From Paludibacteraceae bacterium (GTDB lineage Bacteria; Bacteroidota; Bacteroidia; Bacteroidales; Paludibacteraceae), in assembly GCA_028694215.1 (NCBI GenBank), contig JAQUTW010000001.1, forward strand, positions 62,001 through 126,000: a stretch of 64,000 nucleotides of DNA, written 5' to 3'. Every line of letters begins with the position of its first letter. The stretch's first letter is position 1. This document shows positions 19,063 through 27,704 of this stretch, one piece after another. The position numbers were made by a program, and so were the translations under genes. The notes beneath the pieces are model-generated. The model was not told the origin of the DNA. It saw only the letters and a program-made list of their open reading frames with translations, and made no database searches.

Positions 19063-20715
19063 ATGATAGAAAAATTTCTTCCAAGAAAAGAATTTGAAAG
19101 TCTTGAAGATTTCAAAGCCAATTTTAAGATAAATGTGCCTGAAAATTTCAACTTCGCCTACGATGTAGTGGACGAATGGGCGCGCATCCAGCCAAAAAAA
19201 CGCGCTATCTGCTGGACAAACGACAATGGTGACCATGTGGACATCACTTTCGACGAATTGCGCCACCATAGCGATATTACTGCTTATTATTTTCAGAAAC
19301 TCGGCATTGGCAAAGGCGACAGAGTAATGCTTATTTTGAAACGTCGTTTTGAGTTTTGGTTTTCCATTATTGCTCTGCACAAATTAGGCGCAGTGTGCAT
19401 TCCTGCAACCCATTTACTGACAAAAAAAGATATTGTTTACCGCTGCAATGCCGCAGGTATCAAAATGATTGTAGCTGTAGATGATGATTTTGTTATAAAC
19501 GAAATTAATGCCGCACGCCCCGATTGTCCGACCATAGAACATCTGATTGCTGTCGGTAACCAGTGTCCGGACGGATGGAAAGATTTTCATGCAGGAACAC
19601 GTCATTCAAAAATATTTGTACGTCCCGAAAATGTCAATACAAACAATGATATTTCATTACTTTATTTTACGTCTGGAACGACCGGCAACCCCAAAATGGT
19701 TGCACACGATTTTACTTATCCGCTGGGACACATTGTTACCGCAAAATATTGGCAAAATCTACACGAAGGCAGTTTACATCTGACCGTAGCCGACACAGGC
19801 TGGGGAAAAGCTGTTTGGGGGAAACTGTACGGACAAATGATTGTTGGAGCTACCGTTTTTGTTTACGACCACAATAAGTTTGCGGCAGCAGATTTACTTT
19901 CCATGATTGAGAAATACAAAATCACTTCGTTTTGTGCTCCTCCAACCATATACCGTTTCATGATAAAAGAAGATTTGACAAAATACGATTTATCTTCATT
20001 GGAATATGCCACCATAGCAGGCGAACCATTAAGCCCGACTGTTTTCAATGCTTTTTATAAAGCCACCGGAATAAAACCGATGGAAGGCTTCGGACAAACG
20101 GAAACCACACTGACCATTGGTAATTTTCCTTGGATGGAACCGAAACCCGGATCGATGGGCAAACCCAGCCCTGCTTACGACTTGGACATTGTTACATCTG
20201 ACGGACGTTCTGCCGAGGCAGGCGAACAAGGCGAAATTATCATTCGAACAAATGCAGGAAAACCTGCTGGCTTGTTCAAAGGCTACTTCAGAGATGACGA
20301 ACGCACCAAACAAATTTATTCAGACCATATTTACCACACGGGAGATGTGGCATGGCGCGACGAAGACGGTTATTTTTGGTTTGTCGGACGTACCGACGAT
20401 GTTATCAAAAGTTCCGGCTACCGCATTGGTCCTTTCGAAGTAGAAAGTGCACTGATGGCTCACCCTGCCGTTTTGGAATGTGCCATTACAGGTGTTCCCG
20501 ATGAGATAAGAGGACAAGTGGTAAAGGCCACCATTGTACTAACCAAAGAGTATCGTAATGCCGATAAAGAGGCGCTGATTAAAGAAATACAGAATCACGT
20601 TAAGCACGTCACGGCTCCGTACAAATATCCACGTGTGGTAGAATTTGTAGATGAGTTGCCCAAAACCATCAGTGGAAAAATACGCCGTAGTGCCATACGC
20701 GACAATAAGGTATAA
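19063..20715 (+). CDS. AMP-binding acyl-CoA synthetase
   Basis: [66 protein letters not shown]. Confidence 0.9.
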   Translation: MIEKFLPRKEFESLEDFKANFKINVPENFNFAYDVVDEWARIQPKKRAICWTNDNGDHVDITFDELRHHSDITAYYFQKLGIGKGDRVMLILKRRFEFWFSIIALHKLGAVCIPATHLLTKKDIVYRCNAAGIKMIVAVDDDFVINEINAARPDCPTIEHLIAVGNQCPDGWKDFHAGTRHSKIFVRPENVNTNNDISLLYFTSGTTGNPKMVAHDFTYPLGHIVTAKYWQNLHEGSLHLTVADTGWGKAVWGKLYGQMIVGATVFVYDHNKFAAADLLSMIEKYKITSFCAPPTIYRFMIKEDLTKYDLSSLEYATIAGEPLSPTVFNAFYKATGIKPMEGFGQTETTLTIGNFPWMEPKPGSMGKPSPAYDLDIVTSDGRSAEAGEQGEIIIRTNAGKPAGLFKGYFRDDERTKQIYSDHIYHTGDVAWRDEDGYFWFVGRTDDVIKSSGYRIGPFEVESALMAHPAVLECAITGVPDEIRGQVVKATIVLTKEYRNADKEALIKEIQNHVKHVTAPYKYPRVVEFVDELPKTISGKIRRSAIRDNKV

Positions 20716-20741
20716 AACTGCAAAATAAAAAAACACAAATA

Positions 20742-21509
20742 ATGCTGTACGAATCTATTGTTTTTGGTCCAATAAAAAGCCGTCGTTTAGGTATCTCATT
20801 AGGAATCAACTTATTACCAACAACAGCTAAAATATGTTCATTTAACTGCATCTACTGTGAATGTGGTTTTAATTTTACGAACGAAGCTGCACATTGTCCT
20901 ACACACACCGAAGTAGAAAACGCGTTGAATAATGTTTTGTGGCAAATGGCAAACGAAGGAAAACATATTGATTCACTGACATTTGCGGGGAATGGTGAAC
21001 CAACCTTACATCCCGATTTCGACAAGATTGTCGATGCCACCATTTGCTTGAGAAACAGATATTATCCAAATGCCAAAATCAGTGTTTTATCTAATTCCAC
21101 CATGCTGCACCGCCCTAAAGTGGTAGCTGCACTAAAAAAAGTAGATAACAACATTTTAAAACTTGATTCGACCATTTCAAAAACCGTAAGAATACTCAAC
21201 CAACCGGTCAACGAAAAATTTGACATTAAGGAAATCATCGAACAGCAAAGACAATTCAACGGGCAACTGATTATTCAGACATTTTTCGTAAAAGGCACTT
21301 ACAATGGGCACTCTATCGACAACTCTACCGAAAAGGAAGTAGAAGCATGGTTAGACGCCATCAACCGTATTCGCCCGAAATCAGTCGAATTGTACTCATT
21401 AGACAGAGTTCCGCCGGTAAGCACTCTGCAAAAAATAGACGGCGAAACACTGAAAAAAATTGCCTCGCGCGTAGAAGATTTAGGTATTTATACTTCCGTT
21501 ATCTTATAA
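20742..21509 (+). CDS. Radical SAM protein
   Basis: ICSFNCIYCECG (CxxxCxxC), FAGNGEPTLHPDF. Confidence 0.85.
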   Translation: MLYESIVFGPIKSRRLGISLGINLLPTTAKICSFNCIYCECGFNFTNEAAHCPTHTEVENALNNVLWQMANEGKHIDSLTFAGNGEPTLHPDFDKIVDATICLRNRYYPNAKISVLSNSTMLHRPKVVAALKKVDNNILKLDSTISKTVRILNQPVNEKFDIKEIIEQQRQFNGQLIIQTFFVKGTYNGHSIDNSTEKEVEAWLDAINRIRPKSVELYSLDRVPPVSTLQKIDGETLKKIASRVEDLGIYTSVIL

Positions 21510-21513
21510 ACTC

Positions 21514-22530
21514 ATGCAAACAAATTCCCTGCTCCAAGAGGTTATAACTACACTGAAAGGTAATAAAATTCTGCTGTGTCCCCTCAATTGGGGATTGGGA
21601 CATGCAACCAGATGTGTACCTATTGTGAACGCATTGATACAAGCAGGCAAAGAAGTTGTAGTGGCAGCAGACGGATTTGCTTTGGAGTTTCTCAAACAGG
21701 AATTTCCACATCTGCAAACTATTAAATTTTCGGGAATGCAAGTAGAATACAGCAACAGCGATTCACAAAACAAGATTCTTGCAAAAAACATCCCCTACTT
21801 CATCAAAAGTATTGCCACCGAACACAAACAATTGCAGAAAATCGTTGCCCAACATCATATCAACACCGTCATCTCCGACAATCGTTTCGGATTGTGGCAC
21901 AAACATATCGAAACAGTTTATATTACGCACCAGTTACTTGTAAAAATGCCTCCCGAACTGAAATTTGCCGAACGATTTGTGTGGCATATTCATCGTCGCA
22001 TTATTTCCAAATACAATCATTGCTGGATTCCCGATGTTTCGGGCAAAGACAATTTATCGGGCGACTTGTCACATCTGTACCCATTGCCAAAGAATGCTGC
22101 ATTTGTAGGATGGTTGTCGCGCTTTCAACAACAACCGCAAGACTCCTCAAAAACTTCTCCTTACGAAGTAGTAGCATTGCTGTCGGGACCGGAACCACAA
22201 CGCAGCATATTGGAACAAAAATTGGTCAACTACCTACAACGCAGCCTGTTCCCGTCGCTTATTGTACGCGGAATACCCTCAAAAATAACCGATAAGATGA
22301 AGATTGCCAATATCGATTTGATCTCGCACATCAACACGCAAGAGCTACAGCAGCTTATCGTAAATGCACCGACCGTTATCTGCCGTTCTGGATATTCTAC
22401 TCTGATGGACTTAATGACATTGGGAAAAAAAGCCGTTCTTATCCCTACTCCGGGACAAACCGAACAAGAATATTTAGCAGAAAATTTGAAAGAGAAGGGT
22501 TTTAAAATTCTACTTCAAAACGAACTGTAA
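21514..22530 (+). CDS. Glycosyltransferase-like protein (GT28/MurG-like fold)
   Basis: ILLCPLNWGLGHATRCVPIVNALIQAGKEVVVAADG; CRSGYSTLMDLMTLGKKAVLIPTPGQTEQEYLAENL. Confidence 0.75.
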   Translation: MQTNSLLQEVITTLKGNKILLCPLNWGLGHATRCVPIVNALIQAGKEVVVAADGFALEFLKQEFPHLQTIKFSGMQVEYSNSDSQNKILAKNIPYFIKSIATEHKQLQKIVAQHHINTVISDNRFGLWHKHIETVYITHQLLVKMPPELKFAERFVWHIHRRIISKYNHCWIPDVSGKDNLSGDLSHLYPLPKNAAFVGWLSRFQQQPQDSSKTSPYEVVALLSGPEPQRSILEQKLVNYLQRSLFPSLIVRGIPSKITDKMKIANIDLISHINTQELQQLIVNAPTVICRSGYSTLMDLMTLGKKAVLIPTPGQTEQEYLAENLKEKGFKILLQNEL

Positions 22531-22729
22531 TATTTCCAACCAACAAATTAACAAAATCCACAAGCATTCGGCGACACCAATCATTCAAGTCATCGAAAGT
22601 CTTTAGTTGCCTAAAATGCCACACGATAGAATCGCGCGGCAACAAAGGGCTAACCGAATGTTATATTGTTTTTTTTGTAATCACCTACAATTTTTTCAAA
22701 AAAATCAACTGCTTTTCAAAAAAATACGT

Positions 22730-22737
22730 TACCTTTG
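22730..22737 (+). promoter_or_regulatory. -7 element TACCTTTG of the aromatic amino acid operon
   Basis: gttacctttgcaac, 43 nt upstream of the leader ATG. Confidence 0.6.
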
Positions 22738-22780
22738 CAACGTTTTTGTTGCGATTAGCAATTTTAAAAGACTTGTTGAT

Positions 22781-22855
22781 ATGAAATCTTTGTTTTTTAG
22801 CTATTTTTATTTTTACTTTTACATTAGCTGTAAGAGCAGGATTTTGTATAATTAA
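22781..22855 (+). CDS. Phe/Tyr leader peptide (24 aa) MKSLFFSYFYFYFYISCKSRILYN
   Basis: Manual translation; 9 of 10 residues in FFSYFYFYFY are Phe/Tyr; precedes pheA/tyrA-type operon. Confidence 0.88.
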   Translation: MKSLFFSYFYFYFYISCKSRILYN

Positions 22856-22891
22856 ATAGAATTAATTTATTTCAAAAATCAATCCTGCTCT
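22833..22891 (+). promoter_or_regulatory. Antiterminator pairing: AGAGCAGGATT (22833-22843) with AATCCTGCTCT (22881-22891)
   Basis: Perfect 11-bp complementarity; 5' arm lies inside the leader ORF. Confidence 0.8.
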
Positions 22892-22915
22892 AAAGAGTAG
22901 GATTTTTTATTTTTT
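22881..22915 (+). terminator. Attenuator terminator AATCCTGCTC-TAAA-GAGTAGGATT + TTTTATTTTTT
   Basis: 10-bp stem (one G-U), UAAA loop, U-rich tail ending 4 nt before pheA ATG (22920). Confidence 0.85.
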
Positions 22916-22919
22916 ATGT

Positions 22920-23759
22920 ATGCAAAAGGTGGCAATTCAGGGATTTGAAGGCTCGTACCACGATAAAACGGCACGTATTTTTTTCGGTAACAACATAGAT
23001 ATTGTACCCTGTGATACTTTCAAAATGCTGGTAGAAAAGGTACGGTCGGACTCTGAAATTTTGGGCACTATTGCCATCGAAAATACCATTGCAGGAAGTT
23101 TGTTGCAAAACTATAATCTTATCAAAGATCAATCGTTGGTCATTGTCGGTGAACATAAATTGCGCATAAAACATTGTTTGGCAGTATATCCGGGACAAAC
23201 ATTATCGGAAATTAAAGAAGTACATTCGCACTATATGGCATTGTTGCAATGCGAAGATTTTCTTGCACAGCACCCTGAAATAAAATTGGTAGAGTCGGAC
23301 GATACCGCTAAAAGTGCTTACGAAATAGCACAAAATAAACAATTGGGAGTTGCTGCTATTTGTAATGCCGATTCTGCACGCAAATTCGGTTTGGAAATCT
23401 TGGCAGACGGCATAGAAACCAACAAACACAATTTTACGCGATTTCTAATGATTGCCAACATTAAAAACACCAAATACCAACTTGCCAAAGAGGAATGCAA
23501 CAAATCATCACTGGTATTTTCGTTGCCGCACGAAGAAGGAAGTTTGTCGAAAGTATTGACGATATTGTCGTTTTATAATATCAATTTAACCAAAATCCAA
23601 TCATTGCCGATTGTCGGACAAGAATGGGAATATCTGTTTTATATTGATGTACTTTTTGATGATTATCATCGTTATTTACAGGCAATAGAAGCCATTCGTC
23701 CACTTACAAGGAATATTAAGATTTTGGGAGAATATAAAGAAGGGACTCAAACCATTTAA
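22920..23759 (+). CDS. pheA: Prephenate dehydratase (monofunctional, with ACT domain)
   Basis: VAIQGFEGSYHDKTARIFF, TIAIENTIAGSLLQNYNLI, ACT domain SLSKVLTILSFYNINLTKIQSLP. Confidence 0.92.
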   Translation: MQKVAIQGFEGSYHDKTARIFFGNNIDIVPCDTFKMLVEKVRSDSEILGTIAIENTIAGSLLQNYNLIKDQSLVIVGEHKLRIKHCLAVYPGQTLSEIKEVHSHYMALLQCEDFLAQHPEIKLVESDDTAKSAYEIAQNKQLGVAAICNADSARKFGLEILADGIETNKHNFTRFLMIANIKNTKYQLAKEECNKSSLVFSLPHEEGSLSKVLTILSFYNINLTKIQSLPIVGQEWEYLFYIDVLFDDYHRYLQAIEAIRPLTRNIKILGEYKEGTQTI

Positions 23760-23771
23760 AAAAATGAAGAG

Positions 23772-24932
23772 ATGAAAGAAGCCGTTATGTGTGCAAATCG
23801 CTTGGCATTGGTTCAAGAATATTACTTCTCGCGCAAATTGAAAGAAGTGGCACAAATGAATGCCGAAGGTAAAGATGTGATTTCACTTGGCATCGGGAGT
23901 CCCGATATGCCACCATCGGAAGCTGCCGTGAAAGCATTATGTAACAGTGCCGTAAAAGCAGATGTACATGGTTACCAGCCTTATACGGGTATTCCGGAAT
24001 TGCGACAGGCTTTTGCCGATTTTTATAAAAAATGGTATGGCGTAACGCTGAATCCTGCCAACGAAATTCAACCGCTTATTGGTTCGAAAGAAGGGATCCT
24101 ACATATTACCCTTGCGTTTGTGAATCCCGGAGAACAGGTTTTGGTGCCAAATCCCGGATATCCAACTTATACATCACTCAGTAGCTTGCTTGGTGCAGAA
24201 GTTATTCATTATGATTTAACAGAAAAAAATGGTTGGTTACCCGATTTTGACGCGTTGGAAAAAATGGATTTGAGTCGTGTAAAACTGATGTGGACAAACT
24301 ATCCGCACATGCCTACAGGTACCAATGCCAGTTTGGATTTGTATCGGAAATTGGTAGCCTTCGGTAAAAAGCACAATATTGTTATTGTCAATGATAATCC
24401 TTACAGCTTTATTTTAAACCGCAAGCCAATCAGCATTTTGCAAATAGACGGAGCAAAAGATTGCTGCATTGAACTTAATTCGATGAGTAAAAGTCATAAT
24501 ATGCCGGGATGGCGTATTGGCTTGGCAGCGTCCAACAGCACTTTTATTCAGTGGATTTTGAAAGTAAAAAGCAATATCGATTCGGGAATGTTTCGTCCTA
24601 TGCAGTTGGCAGCGGTAGAAGCTTTGCATAATACAGACGCTTGGCATGAAGCAATGAATTATGATGTTTATAAACAACGACGTATTTTGGCAGAACAGAT
24701 AATGAATGCACTTGGTTGCACCTATAACAACAATCAGGTCGGAATGTTTCTTTGGGGACGTATCCCCGACGAATATGCAAATGTAGAAGATTTAACAGAG
24801 AAACTTTTACATGAAAAGCATGTATTTATTACTCCCGGTTTTATTTTTGGTACGAATGGTGCACGATATATTCGAATCTCACTTTGCTGTAAGGAAGATA
24901 AATTACAGGAAGCATTAAACAGAATAATATAA
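23772..24932 (+). CDS. PLP-dependent aminotransferase class I/II (aromatic operon)
   Basis: DVISLGIGSPDMPPSEAAVKAL, ELNSMSKSHNMPGWRIGLAASN. Confidence 0.88.
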   Translation: MKEAVMCANRLALVQEYYFSRKLKEVAQMNAEGKDVISLGIGSPDMPPSEAAVKALCNSAVKADVHGYQPYTGIPELRQAFADFYKKWYGVTLNPANEIQPLIGSKEGILHITLAFVNPGEQVLVPNPGYPTYTSLSSLLGAEVIHYDLTEKNGWLPDFDALEKMDLSRVKLMWTNYPHMPTGTNASLDLYRKLVAFGKKHNIVIVNDNPYSFILNRKPISILQIDGAKDCCIELNSMSKSHNMPGWRIGLAASNSTFIQWILKVKSNIDSGMFRPMQLAAVEALHNTDAWHEAMNYDVYKQRRILAEQIMNALGCTYNNNQVGMFLWGRIPDEYANVEDLTEKLLHEKHVFITPGFIFGTNGARYIRISLCCKEDKLQEALNRII

Positions 24933-24975
24933 ACATAAAGATTTCTTTATTTAGGAATTTAAAAATATATAGTAT

Positions 24976-26037
24976 ATGGATTTTCAACCACTTAACTTAC
25001 AAGGCACTGATGCAAAACGTCCGATAGTAATCGCAGGTCCATGCAGTGCCGAAACAGAAGAACAAGTACTCGCCACTGCCAAACAGTTGGCAGCCAACGG
25101 AATTAAAATTTTTCGTGCAGGAATTTGGAAACCGCGCACCAAACCGGGAGGTTTTGAAGGTGTCGGCAGCGAAGGTTTGCCATGGCTGCGACATGTAAAA
25201 CAGGAAACAGGAATATACACAGCCACCGAAGTTGCCACGGCAAAACATGTTTATGAAGCTCTGAAATATGGTGTAGATGTATTGTGGATAGGTGCTCGTA
25301 CCACCGCCAATCCGTTTGCAGTGCAGGAAATTGCCGACGCTCTGAAAGGCGTGGATATTCCAATACTGATAAAAAATCCGGTCAATCCGGATTTAGAGTT
25401 GTGGATTGGAGCCATTGAACGTATCTACAATGCAGGTTTACATAAAATTGCAGCCATTCATCGCGGATTCAGTTCATACGACAAAAAAGTGTATCGCAAT
25501 CAACCACAATGGCATATCCCAATAGAATTGCATCGTCGTTATCCAAATTTACCTTTATTTTGCGATCCAAGTCATATAGGCGGAAAGCGCGAACTTATTG
25601 CACCACTATCGCAACAGGCAATGGATATGCAGTTTGACGGTTTGATAATTGAAAGTCATTGCACTCCTGATACAGCATGGAGCGATAAAGACCAACAGGT
25701 TACTCCTGAAATTTTAGACGTTATTTTGCGCAAATTGGTTATTCGCGAAATGAAACAATCGACAGAAGATTTAGTAGATTTGCGTCGTCAAATAGATGGT
25801 TTAGACAATGATTTGCTCGAAATACTTGCCAAACGAATGCGGGTTTCAAAAGAAATAGGTACGTACAAAAAAGAACATGATGTAGCTGTAGTACAAACCG
25901 GGCGTTACAACGAAATTCTTGAAAAACGCATTGCAAACGGCGAAAAACTTGGTATGAGCCACGATTTTATGCGTACTATTTTGGAGGCCATTCATGAAGA
26001 ATCGGTTCGTGTACAGGTAGAACTTATAAATAAATAA
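24976..26037 (+). CDS. Bifunctional 3-deoxy-7-phosphoheptulonate synthase / chorismate mutase type II
   Basis: VIAGPCSAETEEQVLATA, FRAGIWKPRTKPGGFEGVG, C-term DLVDLRRQIDGLDNDLLEILAKRMRVSKEIGTYK. Confidence 0.92.
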   Translation: MDFQPLNLQGTDAKRPIVIAGPCSAETEEQVLATAKQLAANGIKIFRAGIWKPRTKPGGFEGVGSEGLPWLRHVKQETGIYTATEVATAKHVYEALKYGVDVLWIGARTTANPFAVQEIADALKGVDIPILIKNPVNPDLELWIGAIERIYNAGLHKIAAIHRGFSSYDKKVYRNQPQWHIPIELHRRYPNLPLFCDPSHIGGKRELIAPLSQQAMDMQFDGLIIESHCTPDTAWSDKDQQVTPEILDVILRKLVIREMKQSTEDLVDLRRQIDGLDNDLLEILAKRMRVSKEIGTYKKEHDVAVVQTGRYNEILEKRIANGEKLGMSHDFMRTILEAIHEESVRVQVELINK

Positions 26038-26062
26038 TCAATTAACCGAATAACTGAATTTT

Positions 26063-26836
26063 ATGAAAATTTTGATTCTCGGTGCCGGCAAAATGGGCAC
26101 ATTTCTGACCGATTGTCTATGTATGAAACATGAGGTGGCATTATTTGAAACCGATCCGCATCGCTTACGCTTTGTTTTTAATACACAACGATTTACCAAA
26201 TTGGAAGAGATTCGTACATTTCAACCTGAAATCTGTATTAATGCCGTTACCTTGAAATATACTATTTCGGCCTTTGAAAGCGTATTTCCTTACTTGCCAA
26301 AATCGTGTATTTTGTCTGATATTGCTTCGGTAAAAACAGGCCTGCAGGCATTTTATCAACAAACCGGACATCGTTATGTTTCTACGCACCCGATGTTTGG
26401 TCCCACATTCGCCAATTTGTCAGACCTTAGCACACAAAGTGCCATCATTATTGCTGAAAGTGACCACATGGGTAAAGCTTTTTTTAAAGATTTCTATGGC
26501 TCACTCAAATTACATATTTTTGAATATACGTTTGAAGAACATGATGAAACCATTGCCTATTCTCTATCCATCCCTTTTGTGTCATCATTGGTGTTTGCTG
26601 CCGTAATGAAACATCAGGAAGCACCCGGAACCACATTTAAAAAACATTTGGCAGTGGCACGCGGGCTTTTGTCGGAAGACGATTATTTGCTGTCGGAAAT
26701 TTTGTTCAACCCACATACGGCGGGACAAATAGACGCTATCAAAGAGCAAATGACTTTATTACAGGATATTATAGAGAAAAAAGACACAACACGCATGCAG
26801 CGGTTTTTGACAAAAGTGCGTGAAAATATTGGATAG
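26063..26836 (+). CDS. tyrA: Prephenate dehydrogenase
   Basis: MKILILGAGKMGTFLTDCL, SDIASVKTGLQAF, STHPMFGPTFA. Confidence 0.88.
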   Translation: MKILILGAGKMGTFLTDCLCMKHEVALFETDPHRLRFVFNTQRFTKLEEIRTFQPEICINAVTLKYTISAFESVFPYLPKSCILSDIASVKTGLQAFYQQTGHRYVSTHPMFGPTFANLSDLSTQSAIIIAESDHMGKAFFKDFYGSLKLHIFEYTFEEHDETIAYSLSIPFVSSLVFAAVMKHQEAPGTTFKKHLAVARGLLSEDDYLLSEILFNPHTAGQIDAIKEQMTLLQDIIEKKDTTRMQRFLTKVRENIG

Positions 26837-26923
26837 AAAGAACTTTGGATAAGAAGTAAAAGTGAAGAGCCGACACTACTTAAAAAAAATCGCTTTTTCT
26901 GTTTAAGTTTTGACTAATTTGAT

Positions 26924-26931
26924 TACCTTTG
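26924..26931 (+). promoter_or_regulatory. -7 element TACCTTTG upstream of tRNA-Pro
   Basis: gattacctttgcactcc. Confidence 0.6.
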
Positions 26932-26949
26932 CACTCCCCAAAAGAAATT

Positions 26950-27024
26950 CGGGATGTAGCTCAGCCCGGTTAGAGTACGCGTCTGGGGGGCGCGTGGTCG
27001 CTGGTTCGAATCCAGTCATCCCGA
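26950..27024 (+). tRNA. tRNA-Pro (anticodon GGG), CCA not encoded
   Basis: Acceptor CGGGATG/CATCCCG, anticodon stem CGCGT/GCGCG with loop CTGGGGG, T-arm CTGGTTCGAATCCAG. Confidence 0.95.
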
Positions 27025-27025
27025 C

Positions 27026-27064
27026 AAACACGTTGGTAACATAATTGTTACCAACGTGTTTTTT
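27026..27064 (+). terminator. Intrinsic terminator after tRNA-Pro (AAACACGTTGGTAAC-ATAATT-GTTACCAACGTGTTT)
   Basis: 15-bp perfect stem with T-run. Confidence 0.9.
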
Positions 27065-27247
27065 ATAAACTTAAATAATTTACGTTTTATACGTTCTACC
27101 GACAATATTATTTCACTTTCCTGAAAATCCCAAAAAAGAGCTGAATTTGTTGATTTTAAATTTGACAAATCCAAAAAAAAGTATTTACTTTGCACCCTAA
27201 TTGTAAACACATTCCTTCAAACGGGAAACATATAAAATTTATTGAAT

Positions 27248-27598
27248 ATGTACACACTATTAATCATCTTAATTGTTATTGCTGCGGTTCTTTTAACGCT
27301 CCTTGTATTGGTTCAAAATTCCAAAGGAGGCGGATTAGCTTCAGGGTTTTCTTCGTCAAATCAAATTATGGGCGTTCGTAAAACGACCGATTTTTTGGAA
27401 AAAAGCACATGGACTCTAATCGCAATTATTGTGGTATTGAGTATCGTGGCTTCGGGTGTTTCAAAACGTCACTCTGCTACCAAATCAGTTTCCGCTATTT
27501 CGACAGAAGCCATAGAAAAACAAGCAGAATCTTCAGAACAACCAATGGTTAATTTTGATGAAACGGCACCGGCGGAAGAAAACTTGCCCGTGCAATAA
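27248..27598 (+). CDS. secG: Preprotein translocase subunit SecG
   Basis: MYTLLIILIVIAAVLLTLLVLVQNSKGGGLASGFSSSNQIMGVRKTTDFLEKSTW; second Met of the ORF-track call. Confidence 0.9.
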   Translation: MYTLLIILIVIAAVLLTLLVLVQNSKGGGLASGFSSSNQIMGVRKTTDFLEKSTWTLIAIIVVLSIVASGVSKRHSATKSVSAISTEAIEKQAESSEQPMVNFDETAPAEENLPVQ

Positions 27599-27621
27599 AG
27601 AGCTAAAACGGAAAACCATAT

Positions 27622-27652
27622 AAAGGGGATTCTTCAAGAATTCCCTTTTTTT
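27622..27652 (+). terminator. Terminator after secG (AAGGGGATTCTTCAAGAATTCCCTTTTTTT)
   Basis: Strong hairpin plus T-run. Confidence 0.85.
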
Positions 27653-27704
27653 AACGTATCAACGAAACAAAAATAATTATCATAACTACTTAATTTTTAA
27701 CATC

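Noticed and set aside
22607-22855. 82-aa ORF as a genuine protein
   Set aside because: It begins upstream of the predicted promoter -7 element; only its last 24 codons (from 22781) make sense, as a leader peptide.
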